Part shown: in pieces, positions 1 to 8,505 of the stretch | Numbering within the stretch: the first letter of the stretch is position 1 | How the letters are laid out: the number at the start of each line of letters is the position of its first letter | Assembly (NCBI GenBank): GCA_963677185.1 | Contig: OY781889.1 | Span: forward strand, 682,001 to 746,000 | Source: G963677185 sp963677185 | GTDB taxonomy: Bacteria > Bacillota > Syntrophomonadia > Syntrophomonadales > Syntrophomonadaceae | DNA: 64,000 nucleotides | Direction: 5' to 3' | Position numbers and translations under genes: made by a program | The notes under the pieces: model-generated | The model's database searches: none | What the model saw: the letters and a program-made list of their open reading frames with translations, nothing else | What the model was told of the DNA's origin: nothing

Positions 1-585
1 CCGCGGGCGCTCCTGTACCAGTTCTGGTCTGAAATCAAGGTATACTTCGGCAGTTGAAAGCTCATACGGCGGTTTCACCAGCAATAACAGCAATTCCGGT
101 CCCTCATGCATCGGTTCGATGATCTCGCCTCGTCCGGTGCAGAGTGCGGTTCCGCCAGAGATGCAAAATGGCACATCAGAACCTATGATTCCACCTTCTT
201 GCCACAGCTCTTCCTGGCTCAAACCCAGTGAAAAAAGCTCATTCACGGCCTTGATTACAGCTGCTGCGTTACCGCTGCCTCCAGCCAGCCCGGCACCGAT
301 CGGTATATTCTTTTCGATGAAAATCTTGAGGCCGCTGGAGATCTGGTAGCGTTCCAGCATATGCAGAGCCGCACGGCAGGCCAGGTTGCTGGCATCCATC
401 GGAATCGAGCGGCTGTCTGACTCAAGGGTCAGGCCTTCGCGGTCCTTTTGAACAAATAACCGGTCGCACAGGTTAACCTCGTGCATGACTGTTGCCAGCT
501 CGTGATAGCCATCCGGGCGCTTGCCGGTAACATCAAGAGTCAGATTCACCTTGGCCGGCGATATAATAAGCATTTGCTGCGGCAT
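1..585 (-). CDS. ispE: 4-diphosphocytidyl-2-C-methyl-D-erythritol kinase (partial)
   Basis: GHMP-family kinase that phosphorylates CDP-methylerythritol in the non-mevalonate isoprenoid pathway; cytosolic. Only the first 195 codons are present, since the frame runs off the window start. The start ATG at 585 gives MPQQMLIISPAKVNLTL, the usual IspE opening with the PAKVNL substrate motif, followed by DGYHEL. The GHMP ATP-binding loop PIGAGLAGGSGNAAAV lies near residues 94-108. A weak purine-rich site (AGGCGGGG) precedes the ATG. Its place beyond veg matches the rsmA-veg-ispE order of many Bacillota. Identification is firm; the C-terminus cannot be judged. Confidence 0.93.
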   Translation of the reverse strand, partial: MPQQMLIISPAKVNLTLDVTGKRPDGYHELATVMHEVNLCDRLFVQKDREGLTLESDSRSIPMDASNLACRAALHMLERYQISSGLKIFIEKNIPIGAGLAGGSGNAAAVIKAVNELFSLGLSQEELWQEGGIIGSDVPFCISGGTALCTGRGEIIEPMHEGPELLLLLVKPPYELSTAEVYLDFRPELVQERPR

Positions 586-711
586 GTGATTGCCCCGCCT
601 TGTAATATTTGTCCTCACCGGCAGTCAGCTGTCCTGATGCTGATTATCCCGGCTGGATTTAGAACCAGTAAGTATTATAACTCATGACGAGCCATTGAAT
701 AACAAAAAAAT

Positions 712-735
712 GCTGGAGCCTTTTCAGGCTCCAGC
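712..735 (-). terminator. Rho-independent terminator
   Basis: A perfect 9-bp stem (GCTGGAGCC / GGCTCCAGC) with a six-base loop is followed on the minus strand by ATTTTTTTG. It ends transcription arriving from the stalk-protein gene at 1073-2350 before ispE and abuts the palindromic element at 737-925. Confidence 0.8.
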
Positions 736-736
736 C

Positions 737-925
737 AGACCGATGACAAAAGCGAATCTCATCGTCATATCACAAAGACCGCTCAATCAACGTACGTCGA
801 GTACGCCTCAATCGCGGCCTTTGCTCATAACGCGACGAAGGTGCAGTTCTGCACCGAATGCCGCAGGATCGAATCTGACACGAAGTGTCTGATGAGCTTC
901 GGCGAACGCGTTTTCTCATCGGTCT
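737..925. repeat. Palindromic intergenic element, copy A
   Basis: The element is bounded by AGACCGATGA (737-746) and its exact inverted copy TCATCGGTCT (916-925). Inside, 779-817 is an imperfect palindrome around two ACGTACG/GTACG cores (CCGCTCAATCAACGTACG ... GTACGCCTCAATCGCGG), followed by smaller hairpins such as TGCAGTTCTGCA. Related elements lie at 4045-4084 and 29987-30225, and a degenerate fragment (CCGATTATATAAGCGAATCT) lies near 976-1003. No coding frame is convincing. It fills most of the 486-base gap between ispE and the next gene. It may be a small non-autonomous repeat or a structured 3' UTR; the sequence alone does not decide. Confidence 0.7.
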
Positions 926-1072
926 GACTTTGTCAACACACTGACTGGAGCCTGTTCGGGATCCAGCATTTCATACCGATTATATAAGCGAATCTCATCG
1001 CTATGATTTGGCCAACGATTAAAGGCCTATCTTTCCTCGCCGCTTCCATGCCATCAACACGTTAAAGAACGC

Positions 1073-2350
1073 CTACATATCACGATTAATTATTACCGTT
1101 CCTTCTGCTTCTACCCATTCTACAGTGGCGCCGAACGCTTCAGCCACAAACCTGGCCGGCAGAAGAATCCGCTCTCCCTGAATCTGGGGAGTCGCATCCA
1201 TAAGCTGCGGGGTGCCGTCAACATTGATCCACATGCTGCCGATGGTCAGCATTACATTAAAGCCGTTTTCGCTGATGGTCGCGGTTTTGCTGACATTGTC
1301 CCAATCCACATTAGCTTCGGTCATGCCCAGACAGTAGGCCAGGTAACGAACCGGTACAAAAGTGCGCCCGCCTTCGGCATAGGGCACGGCATCCATGTTG
1401 TTAGGCACTCCGTTAACATAATAGACGGTGCTGCCCATGGAGAAAGTGGCTACGATGTCGTGGGTTTCAACTGGTGGTTCCACCGGTGGCTCCGCACCGT
1501 CGATGAATGTTACGGGTATATCGTACTTAGCGCTGTTTCTGACCTGGGCGGCCGTTGCACCGTCAAATGCGGAATCCAGGAATATAATTTCCAGGTTGGT
1601 AATGCTGTCGGCGGCCGTGTGGTTGGTGGCCTGCCCTGCCAGAGTCACAGTGCAAGCGCCATGAGAAATGGGAGCCATCTGGCAGGTCAGTCCAGCCGGC
1701 ACATGATTAACCTGCACTCGTCCATCGCCAATCATGTCTTCACATTGCTCGAAGCCGTTGAATTCTGCGCTATCCTGCCCCAGTTCAATGGTCAAGCTGT
1801 TTCCGATGCTGCCGTCATCGGCCGCTGCTTCTGTAAAACCTTGCGTCGGCCATTCTACACTGCCTTTAAACTCGGCTGCCGGCGGCTCCCCGTTGTCTTC
1901 GAACTGAATTTCCATATTACTGCTTGAAGAGCCCATACCTCCATCAGTATGTTCAAACGCAGTTGAATAGAACATTATATTCAAGTTATCAATGTTGTCT
2001 GCCGCTTGATGGGCGGTTGCATTGCCATCCAGGTATATTCTGCAGTGGGTGCTGTCTATTACTCGAACCCTGCAGGTCAAACCTGCGGGAAGATGAGTAA
2101 CCCGAACCCTTCCATCCGCAACCAGATCATCAGAATCCGTGAAGACAACTGAACCGCCATCAGGAATCAACTGAACCTGGATAGAATTGCCGATTGCGCC
2201 AGCGTTATCAACTGACTCCCGGAAAATGTTCCCCGACCATTCCAGGCGGGCTGCTGCAAAGGCCGGGTCGAGAGGGGGCATAAGGCTGAATAAAAACACC
2301 AGGCACAATCCCAGGGTCAGGTAAACCGATTTTGCATTTCTTAAGTACAT
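1073..2350 (-). CDS. Secreted protein with two novel repeats and stalk domains
   Basis: A 425-residue exported protein. Residues 1-33 form a signal peptide (positive start, hydrophobic stretch, AFAA cleavage region). Two related repeats of about 115 residues follow (about 34-140 and 160-275). Each holds a W-rich start, IGNS, DGRV.V.H.PAGLTC and a C.(I/V).L.G.AT.H.AAD.I.NL.I motif with conserved Cys pairs; I do not recognise this repeat. After a Pro-rich linker the C-terminus carries two copper-amine-oxidase-N-like (stalk, PF07833) units with the typical RTFVPVRYLA and RILLPARFVAEAFGA motifs. An AAGGAGG site precedes the ATG. Probably a cell-surface or extracellular protein; function unknown. 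Confidence 0.75.
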   Translation of the reverse strand: MYLRNAKSVYLTLGLCLVFLFSLMPPLDPAFAAARLEWSGNIFRESVDNAGAIGNSIQVQLIPDGGSVVFTDSDDLVADGRVRVTHLPAGLTCRVRVIDSTHCRIYLDGNATAHQAADNIDNLNIMFYSTAFEHTDGGMGSSSSNMEIQFEDNGEPPAAEFKGSVEWPTQGFTEAAADDGSIGNSLTIELGQDSAEFNGFEQCEDMIGDGRVQVNHVPAGLTCQMAPISHGACTVTLAGQATNHTAADSITNLEIIFLDSAFDGATAAQVRNSAKYDIPVTFIDGAEPPVEPPVETHDIVATFSMGSTVYYVNGVPNNMDAVPYAEGGRTFVPVRYLAYCLGMTEANVDWDNVSKTATISENGFNVMLTIGSMWINVDGTPQLMDATPQIQGERILLPARFVAEAFGATVEWVEAEGTVIINRDM

Positions 2351-2699
2351 CGATATTCCTCCTTATTTCAATGATATTTTTCAAACGCCGGCTACTAAAT
2401 GTGCGCAATGCTCCGTACAGCATTTACAGATGCGGAATTAGAACTATTGTTGCGGCTGATGGTGAAAAATTGATACGGATTCGCATTATTGGGTAATGCT
2501 GCTTATGTATATTATACCAAAAAAAATGCCTTTCTGACGGAAAATTCAGCCGCTTCGCGAGATTAGGGCAGGGCCAGAAAAGAGAGGATGCTTTGCCCGG
2601 CCAGAAAAACAAAAAGTGCGCACGGTATCAGCCTGGCCAGTTTTAAAACTGCTAAAACGAAGAGGCGACATAAAGCCGCCTCTTATATATTATGGGTTT
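2351..2699. other. Intergenic gap, no gene seen
   Basis: This 349-base gap lies between veg and the stalk-protein gene. It holds the veg terminator hairpin at 2660-2684 and presumably the stalk-gene promoter. The short open frames here lack ribosome-binding sites and family resemblance. Confidence 0.5.
2660..2684 (-). terminator. Terminator after veg
   Basis: The hairpin AGAGGCG ... CGCCTCT lies 16 bases past the veg stop and is followed on the minus strand by TCGTTTTAG. It has a short T-run but sound placement. Confidence 0.65.
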
Positions 2700-2978
2700 T
2701 TAAGGATTCGCTGGCGCTATCCTTACTTCCATGTCCTGGTTATCGTAAACAAACAACTCTACTGTTTCGGTCAAAACATCTGCGTAACTGTAAGATACCC
2801 GTCTGTCCACCTTTCTCTCGCTTATCTTAATGACAAAGAGATTGGGGTAAGTGGATTCGAGAATTCCTTCTTTCTCTATGATCCTGTTCCTGCCTCGGTT
2901 TGCCTTAAGTCTGACCTTGCTTCCCACAAAAAAGTCGAGATCTTTTTTAATCTCAACCAGAGGCCTTGGAGAACTCAC
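2700..2978 (-). CDS. veg: Veg family protein
   Basis: A 92-residue protein matching the Veg (DUF1021) family: L.EIKK.LD..VG..V.LKAN.GR at the N-terminus, EGILE.TYPNLFVI in the middle and VSYSYADVLTETVEL at the end. Veg is linked to biofilm matrix control in Bacillus subtilis, while its role in Clostridia is unproven. The start is GTG at 2978, preceded by AAGGTGA five bases upstream. Location between rsmA and ispE is the conserved Bacillota arrangement; the usual yabG and small-spore-protein genes are absent here. Confidence 0.93.
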   Translation of the reverse strand: MSSPRPLVEIKKDLDFFVGSKVRLKANRGRNRIIEKEGILESTYPNLFVIKISERKVDRRVSYSYADVLTETVELFVYDNQDMEVRIAPANP

Positions 2979-3092
2979 TGAATCACCTTCTTCTATATAA
3001 AGTTAAGCTTATTCTATCTGATTCTGATCGGTTTGTCAAGGAAAGGTGCATTAGTATATACCATGCGTTTTACGCTGTCAATAGGATGCAAG

Positions 3093-3980
3093 TTATTTAA
3101 TATCAGGGGATTTAACCTTCTCCATAAAATTAATGAACTCAATATATTCGCGCAGGCTGAGATTTTCCGGTCGCAGGTTTTCCTGAAGCCCGCACTCGGA
3201 CAGATTTTCCCGCATTGCATCCTTTTCCCATGCATAGAATGAGCTGCTGATATTCAACATGGTTTTACGCCGGTGTTGAAATGCATAAGCTAAAAAGGCC
3301 TTAAATCGTTTTTCATTTTGAGCCGGGAAAGGCTTTGCACCTGCATAAGGCTCGAAGCGTAAAATCGCTGAATCCACATCCGGCTGGGGATAATAACAAT
3401 GGCGGGAAACGGTCATGATTTGCCTGACCTGGCAATAGTAGGCTACCGCAACCGTTAAACGGCCGTAGTCTTTTCCTCCGGGTCCGGCTATTATGCGTCC
3501 GGCTACTTCCTTTTGCATCATCAGGGTGGCAGCGCTCATCGCCGGGCTTCCCTCCAGCAATTTGAATATGATGGGGCTGGTTATGTGATAGGGGATGTTG
3601 GCGCACACCTGGAATCTAACCGCAGCTTCGCCAAAGGCTTGCTCGATTTCCTTTTCTATATCTGTCTCAAGGATGTCCTGATAAATGAACCGCAGCTGTT
3701 CTGGATAGGCTTTCTGCTGTTCTGCCAGCCAGGGAGCCAGGTTGCGGTCGGTTTCCACTGCCAGAACCCGGGCGCCCTGTGCCGCCAGTTCCAGGCTGAG
3801 CGCTCCCAGTCCCGGCCCTATTTCCAGCACAAACTCACCCGGCTTTAGCTCCAGGCTGGTTACCATTTTCCGCAGGACATTGCCATCGACCAGAAAATTC
3901 TGTCCCAGGCTTTTGCGTGCTTTCAATCCATATTCACTGAGTATTTGCTTGACCACAGCAGGCGAGGTAATATCTTTCAT
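3093..3980 (-). CDS. rsmA: 16S rRNA dimethyladenosine transferase RsmA
   Basis: Dimethylates two adjacent adenines near the 16S 3' end during 30S maturation, using S-adenosylmethionine. Its 295 residues are full length. Visible motifs are KSLGQNFLVD near residue 24, the SAM-binding loop VLEIGPGLGALS near 50, the acidic strand AVETD near 76 and the catalytic motif ANIPYHITSP near 126. The C-terminal helical domain contains FQHRRKTM. It sits downstream of the 3D-domain gene, matching the yabE-ksgA neighbourhood of Bacillus, but the ribonuclease M5 gene usually placed just before it is missing. Also known as ksgA. Confidence 0.96.
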   Translation of the reverse strand: MKDITSPAVVKQILSEYGLKARKSLGQNFLVDGNVLRKMVTSLELKPGEFVLEIGPGLGALSLELAAQGARVLAVETDRNLAPWLAEQQKAYPEQLRFIYQDILETDIEKEIEQAFGEAAVRFQVCANIPYHITSPIIFKLLEGSPAMSAATLMMQKEVAGRIIAGPGGKDYGRLTVAVAYYCQVRQIMTVSRHCYYPQPDVDSAILRFEPYAGAKPFPAQNEKRFKAFLAYAFQHRRKTMLNISSSFYAWEKDAMRENLSECGLQENLRPENLSLREYIEFINFMEKVKSPDIK

Positions 3981-4044
3981 TATTTTTCAGCCTTTCGCGC
4001 GGAGTAAACAGGCGGGATAAATGGGTGAGTGAAATATAAATAAG

Positions 4045-4084
4045 CCCGCTCAATCAACGTACGCCCGGTACGCCTCACGCGCGG
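4045..4084. repeat. Palindromic intergenic element, core copy B
   Basis: CCCGCTCAATCAACGTACG and GGTACGCCTCACGCGCGG form an imperfect palindrome nearly identical to the core of copy A at 779-817. The outer AGACCGATGA ends are missing here. It lies between the stop of the 3D-domain gene and the start of rsmA. Confidence 0.65.
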
Positions 4085-4137
4085 ACTTTCCATAATAATA
4101 TGCTCGGTTGGTTTCGGGAGCGCTTCCTATCCCAGGC

Positions 4138-4671
4138 TTATTCCAATATATACACCTTCACGGTGCGGCGCCCCCATTGTTCGCATTGCCACTCGCTATC
4201 AAAAAACAGGTCGATGCGGTCGCCTTTAATGGCTCCCCCGGTGTCAGCCGCATAAGCATAGCCGTAGCCTTCAACATACAAGCGCGTTCCCAGAGGTATC
4301 ACGCTGGGATCGACTGCTACCAGGCCGACTGACACTTCAGTCCCAGAAGCCGTATGGCTGCCGGCCAGAGGCGAATAAGCCGTGGATTCCATATATATTG
4401 CTTCACGAAATCCGGCGTTGCGCGCTCCCCTGGAAACCGAAGAAAGGTAGGTGCGGGTATTTATGACTCTGGAACCGTCTGCTTCCTCGGCGGCAAATAC
4501 TTCATCATGGCTGCCTGGAACATTCAGCTGCGGCAACAGGCCATGACGATTGGCTGCCTGTCCGGAAAGGTCAAGATACAGATTCTGTCCGATAAGAACG
4601 GCTATGAAGATAACTATGCAAAATGCTGCGATATTGGCAATCAGGCTAATTTTTCTTCCGTAAATGCTCAT
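4138..4671 (-). CDS. Membrane-anchored 3D-domain protein
   Basis: A 177-residue protein with one N-terminal membrane segment (about residues 8-28, likely a signal anchor) and a C-terminal 3D domain (PF06725, about 95-176). The three conserved Asp of the family are visible in VAVDPSVIPLGT, AADTGG and GDRIDLFF. The fold is related to lytic transglycosylase MltA cores, so it probably acts on peptidoglycan outside the membrane, as proposed for YabE, YuiC and Sps1 proteins. The G5 and DUF348 domains of Bacillus YabE are missing, so this is a short version. It lies between tatD and rsmA. Confidence 0.85.
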   Translation of the reverse strand: MSIYGRKISLIANIAAFCIVIFIAVLIGQNLYLDLSGQAANRHGLLPQLNVPGSHDEVFAAEEADGSRVINTRTYLSSVSRGARNAGFREAIYMESTAYSPLAGSHTASGTEVSVGLVAVDPSVIPLGTRLYVEGYGYAYAADTGGAIKGDRIDLFFDSEWQCEQWGRRTVKVYILE

Positions 4672-4812
4672 AGATCCAGGATATACCTCGCTTTCTTTTA
4701 ACTACTGTTCGATTATTACTGGCTTTACGTTACAATAATTAAAAGCTGGCCACTTGAAGTGACGTATTGATATTTTGGCAAAAAGTTACACATCAAGTCA
4801 ATGGAAAATATT

Positions 4813-4842
4813 GGCTGGAGCGGGTAAAAGACCGCGCCAGCC
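4813..4842 (-). terminator. Hairpin after tatD
   Basis: The stem GGCTGG.GCGG / CCGC.CCAGCC lies 30-59 bases past the tatD stop. On the minus strand it is followed by AATATTTTCC, only moderately T-rich, so termination may be partial. Confidence 0.55.
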
Positions 4843-4871
4843 AGCAATAAGGCATTTTATTAAATATGATT

Positions 4872-5639
4872 TCAGACCATCTGGTAAGCGGTCATCGTGT
4901 TACGAGTGGTGGCAAAAGCCACTTCCTCCATGCTTTTACCCCGCAAAGCCGAAATCTTTTCCGCTACATACCTGACATTAGCGGGTTCATTACGGTGCCC
5001 GCGAAGCGGTTCCGGGGTTAAATACGGACAGTCGGTTTCAACCATAAGCCGGTCCAGGGTCATTTTCATGGCTACTTCGTGCGACTTTTTCGCGTTCTTA
5101 TAAGTCAATGGCCCGGCCAGTGATATAAAAAAGCCTTCTTTCATAAGATCGATCGCCATGGGCAGGTGACCTGAAAAGCAATGCATTATACCTCCGTTCT
5201 TGCCGGCCTTGTCTTTCTTAATAATATCCATAACCTCCTGGTGGGCGTCCCGGTCATGGATAACTATCGGTTTATGCACTTCGTGCGCCAGCTTAATTTG
5301 CGCCCGGAATACGTCTCTTTGAATGTCCCTTGGAGACAAATCCCGATAAAAATCCAGGCCCATTTCGCCTACGGCCACGACTTTCGGATCTTTACAAAGG
5401 TGCATCAGTCCGGCCAGAACATCGTCATTCAGGGTTTTAGCGTCATGGGGATGCACCCCGACCACAGCATACACTTCCGAGTACAGCCGGGCCAGTTCTA
5501 CAGCTTCCCGGGATGATTCCAGGTCCCAGCCGACGCATACTATCCGTTCGACCCCGGCCTCCCGAGCCCGTTCTAGAATACCGGGTACGTCCTTTTTCAA
5601 ATCCTTGTCCTGCAAATGAGCATGACTATCTATTAACAT
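4872..5639 (-). CDS. tatD: TatD family metal-dependent hydrolase
   Basis: A 255-residue TIM-barrel metallohydrolase of the TatD/YcfH family (YabD in Bacillus), with DNase or DNA-repair nuclease activity in characterised members. Metal-binding motifs in order are IDSHAHLQD at the N-terminus, GEMGLDFY near 92, VIHDRDAH near 128, HCFSGH near 153 and ETDCPYLTP near 200. The length is typical. It lies directly downstream of metG, as in many Bacillota. The physiological substrate cannot be read from the sequence. Confidence 0.95.
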   Translation of the reverse strand: MLIDSHAHLQDKDLKKDVPGILERAREAGVERIVCVGWDLESSREAVELARLYSEVYAVVGVHPHDAKTLNDDVLAGLMHLCKDPKVVAVGEMGLDFYRDLSPRDIQRDVFRAQIKLAHEVHKPIVIHDRDAHQEVMDIIKKDKAGKNGGIMHCFSGHLPMAIDLMKEGFFISLAGPLTYKNAKKSHEVAMKMTLDRLMVETDCPYLTPEPLRGHRNEPANVRYVAEKISALRGKSMEEVAFATTRNTMTAYQMV

Positions 5640-5808
5640 AACAATTTACTACTCCTTACCATTTACCAGTGCTTGTCAAGAGTGAAGTGTGCAAATATGA
5701 TATATCTTGCGCTGATTAAGAATGTTTAAGCCTTCCTTCTTGTTTACAATTCCTGGCTTTTCACCCTGGCCAGTTTCTATTCGCTCTTGCATCCCGTGTT
5801 CTGGTTTC

Positions 5809-5927
5809 CCGTTCTACGTCTTACGTCTTACGTTTCACGTTTCACTTTTCACGTTTTACGTTTCACGTTTCCCGTCTCACTTTTCCCGTTCTACATCTTA
5901 CGTTTCACTTTTCACGTTCTACTCTTT
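5809..5927. repeat. Degenerate 7-bp tandem repeat array
   Basis: About seventeen consecutive heptamers in perfect 7-base phase with consensus ACGTTTC (GAAACGT on the minus strand); variants are ACTTTTC, ACGTCTT, CCGTTCT and ACGTTCT. The array touches the metG stop codon (TAA at 5926-5928). A shorter array of the same type is at 54759-54788. It resembles the short tandemly repeated heptanucleotides known from cyanobacteria in form, not necessarily in origin. Confidence 0.85.
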
Positions 5928-7881
5928 ACTTCACTTTAGATCCGCTGGGCAGGTCTTTGTCCGGACTGAGCACCGCCACCACCGTATCGGTCGAAGCGGC
6001 CAAAATCATGCCGTGGGACTCTACCCCGCGAAGCTTGACCGGCTTCAAATTGGCAACTATTACAACTTTCTTGCCGACCAGCTCCTCCGGCGTGTAATGC
6101 TGGGCAATCCCCGCTACTACAGTGCGTTCCTCGTCGCCAAGCTTCACTTTAAGTATGAGCAGCTTGTCGGCTTTGGGCATTTTTTCCGCGGCTATTACCT
6201 CGGCTACCCTGAGATCGAGGCGGGCGAACTCTTCAATGCTTACCAGCTCCGCTCCTGACGCTGCTTCGCTTTTGGATTCCGCCGGAGCAGCCGCCGCCCC
6301 CTGCTCTGCTTCCTCCGCGACCGGCAGGTCCAGGCTGCTTATATCTATGCGCGGGAACAGCGCTTTGCCTTTTTTAACCGCCAGGCCTGGTTGAGCCAGG
6401 CCCCATTGTCCCGCATCATCCCAGTTGAGCTTCAACGGATCTGCAAACAAGGCCATCTGCGCATTTAACCGCTCATTATAAGTCGGCATGGCTGGAGCCA
6501 GCAATATTCCGCTAATGCGGATACACTCCGCCAGATTGTACATTACCGCAGCCAGGCGGCCTTTACGGTTTTCATCGCGTCCCAGAGCCCAGGGCTCGGT
6601 TTCATCGATGTATTTATTAGCCCTGGAAACCAGGCGCAATACGGCTTGAAGATAGTTGGTGAAATCCAGCCGGTCCAGCCGGTCTGTCGCCTCTTTGAAG
6701 GTGGCAGCCGCCTGGCTTTTCAGTTCTTCGTCCAGGGCTTCCGTTACGGCTGGCGCCGGCAAAATCCCGCCGAAAAACTTGATTATCATAGCCGCTGTCC
6801 GGGAAACAAGATTGCCCAGATCATTGGCCAAATCCGCATTGACGCGTCCCACCAGCATTTCTTCTGAATAGTAGCCATCCTGCCCGAAGCTAAGCTCCTT
6901 GAGCAGATTGTAACGCACTGCATCAACCCCGTATTTATTGATAAGGACGACCGGGTCAACCACATTGCCTTTGGATTTGGACATCTTTCCGCCTTCCAGC
7001 ATAATCCATCCATGCGCGAACACCTTTTTCGGCAGCGGAATGTTGGCAGCCATCAGCATTGCCGGCCATATCACGGCGTGAAAGCGGATAATATCCTTGG
7101 CCATCAGGTGAACATCAGCCGGCCAGTAACGGAAATTATCAGCATTTTCGTCTTCAGCCAGGAAACCAATTCCGCTCAGGTAATTTATCAAGGCGTCAAA
7201 CCATACATACACTACATGTTTGCTGTCAAAAGGCACTGGCACGCCCCAGCTGAATGTGGTCCTGGAAACGCACAGGTCGTCCAGCCCTGACTTAATAAAG
7301 CTTACCACTTCGTTGCGGCGCGATTCCGGCTGGATAAAATCAGGATTAGCTGCTATATGAGCCAGCAGCCGTTCCGTATATTTGCCCATTCTAAAAAAGT
7401 AGCTTTCTTCCTTGAGAAGCTCTACTTCCCGGCCACAGTCCGGGCATTTGCCCTCGGCCAATTGCCTTTCGGTGAAAAAGGTTTCACAGGGCGTACAGTA
7501 CCAGCCTTCGTATTCTGATACGTATATGTCGCCCTGGTCATAAACCTTCTGGAACAGTTTCTGAACTACTGCCCGGTGCCGGGTTTCGGTAGTGCGTATA
7601 AAATCATCGTGGCTGATCATCAACCGATCCCACAGTTCTTTAATGCTGATCACAATATTGTCTACGTACTCTATTGGTTCCTGGCCTTTTTCCCGGGCAG
7701 TGCGCTCAATTTTCTGTCCGTGTTCGTCAGTGCCGGTAAGATAAAAAACATCCCGACCCTGCATTCGTTTGAACCTCGCCAGGCAATCGGCCGCTACTGT
7801 CGTATAGGCGTGCCCGATGTGCAGGTTGTCACTCGGATAATAAATTGGGGTCGTGATGTAGTAAGTGTTTCTTTCCGTCAT
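5926..7881 (-). CDS. metG: Methionyl-tRNA synthetase
   Basis: Charges tRNA-Met. The 651 residues comprise a class I synthetase core plus a C-terminal tRNA-binding OB domain (about 550-651, EMAP/Arc1p type). HIGH-type motif HIGHAY lies near residue 22, a zinc knuckle CTPC ... CPDC near 127-147, KMSKS near 300, and the C-terminal domain contains DLRVAEV and GMILAAS. A clean AGGAGG site precedes the ATG at 7881. The gene is syntenic with Bacillus metS, next to tatD and across from abrB. I saw no T-box motif in the upstream gap. The stop codon abuts the heptamer array. Confidence 0.97.
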   Translation of the reverse strand: MTERNTYYITTPIYYPSDNLHIGHAYTTVAADCLARFKRMQGRDVFYLTGTDEHGQKIERTAREKGQEPIEYVDNIVISIKELWDRLMISHDDFIRTTETRHRAVVQKLFQKVYDQGDIYVSEYEGWYCTPCETFFTERQLAEGKCPDCGREVELLKEESYFFRMGKYTERLLAHIAANPDFIQPESRRNEVVSFIKSGLDDLCVSRTTFSWGVPVPFDSKHVVYVWFDALINYLSGIGFLAEDENADNFRYWPADVHLMAKDIIRFHAVIWPAMLMAANIPLPKKVFAHGWIMLEGGKMSKSKGNVVDPVVLINKYGVDAVRYNLLKELSFGQDGYYSEEMLVGRVNADLANDLGNLVSRTAAMIIKFFGGILPAPAVTEALDEELKSQAAATFKEATDRLDRLDFTNYLQAVLRLVSRANKYIDETEPWALGRDENRKGRLAAVMYNLAECIRISGILLAPAMPTYNERLNAQMALFADPLKLNWDDAGQWGLAQPGLAVKKGKALFPRIDISSLDLPVAEEAEQGAAAAPAESKSEAASGAELVSIEEFARLDLRVAEVIAAEKMPKADKLLILKVKLGDEERTVVAGIAQHYTPEELVGKKVVIVANLKPVKLRGVESHGMILAASTDTVVAVLSPDKDLPSGSKVK

Positions 7882-8175
7882 TTTCCATTCCTCCTGTGAT
7901 TAAGATATCTATTATTGAAGCCCCTGAAGATCGGAACGGGCAGATCTTCAGAAGGGTCTCGCTTCGAATTTCAGGACATGCCTGCTTAGTTTACCATAAA
8001 AAGGCGCGCATTCCATAGCATCAGTGCATTTGTAATTTACTATCGCATTTTGTCGCCACATTCCCGATTTATCGTCCAGCCGAAATTTGCCACACCGCAT
8101 TTTCCAGCAATTATCGCAATTTTTTGCGCCTTTTATTGTCATCCTGTACAGCATTCGCCGATAAGCAGAACGGTC

Positions 8176-8204
8176 TTGACTTTATTTGGTATCTTTGGTA
8201 TGGT
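8176..8204 (+). promoter_or_regulatory. Sigma-A-type promoter of abrB
   Basis: TTGACT (8176-8181), a 17-base spacer and TATGGT (8199-8204), 47 bases upstream of the abrB ATG. The -35 and spacing are good, the -10 imperfect. The rest of the 369-base gap between metG and abrB is AT-rich with no gene seen; an imperfect hairpin (GAAGATC ... GATCTTC) lies near 7925-7950. Confidence 0.6.
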
Positions 8205-8250
8205 TTTGTTGAGGCGTGAGTCGAAATGTGTTCTAGGAGGTGTGCATATT

Positions 8251-8502
8251 ATGATGAAATCCACAGGTGTGGTCCGCAAGGTTGACGAGTTGGGCAGAAT
8301 TGTTATTCCCATCGAACTGAGGCGCACCATGGGAATTGAAGAGAAAGACGCCCTGGAAATCTACGTTGACGAAGAAAAGATAATCCTGAAAAAGTATGAG
8401 CCGGCATGTATATTCTGCGGTAATGCCGAAGATGTCAGTAATTATAAAGGCAAAAATATTTGCAAAAATTGTCTAACAGAGCTCAGCAAACAAATGGGAT
8501 AA
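8251..8502 (+). CDS. abrB: AbrB family transition-state regulator
   Basis: An 83-residue DNA-binding protein. The N-terminal SpoVT/AbrB swapped-hairpin domain is clear: STGVVRKVDELGRIVIPIELRRTMGI. The C-terminus has a CIFCGN ... CKNC four-cysteine knuckle, common in clostridial AbrB and absent in Bacillus AbrB. Likely represses transition-phase genes. The start is ATG at 8251 (or 8254), set by TAGGAGG at 8234-8240; longer open reading upstream has no such site. It is the one plus-strand gene in this housekeeping block, as in Bacillus, and its stop lies three bases from the rsmI stop (tail to tail). Confidence 0.95.
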   Translation: MMKSTGVVRKVDELGRIVIPIELRRTMGIEEKDALEIYVDEEKIILKKYEPACIFCGNAEDVSNYKGKNICKNCLTELSKQMG

Positions 8503-8505
8503 TTG

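Noticed and set aside
1428..1927. Plus-strand frames opposite the stalk-protein gene
   Set aside because: Antisense to a well-supported secreted protein with signal peptide and known domains; no ribosome-binding site.
2424..2612. 62-codon minus-strand frame in the gap upstream of the stalk gene
   Set aside because: Lacks a ribosome-binding site and any family resemblance.
7882..8175. Possible T-box leader of metG
   Set aside because: No GGGTGGNACCGCG-type antiterminator sequence is present on the minus strand; only a weak hairpin is seen.
8050..8250. Upstream extension of the abrB reading frame
   Set aside because: The promoter and the TAGGAGG site both lie inside this stretch, so translation starts at 8251.
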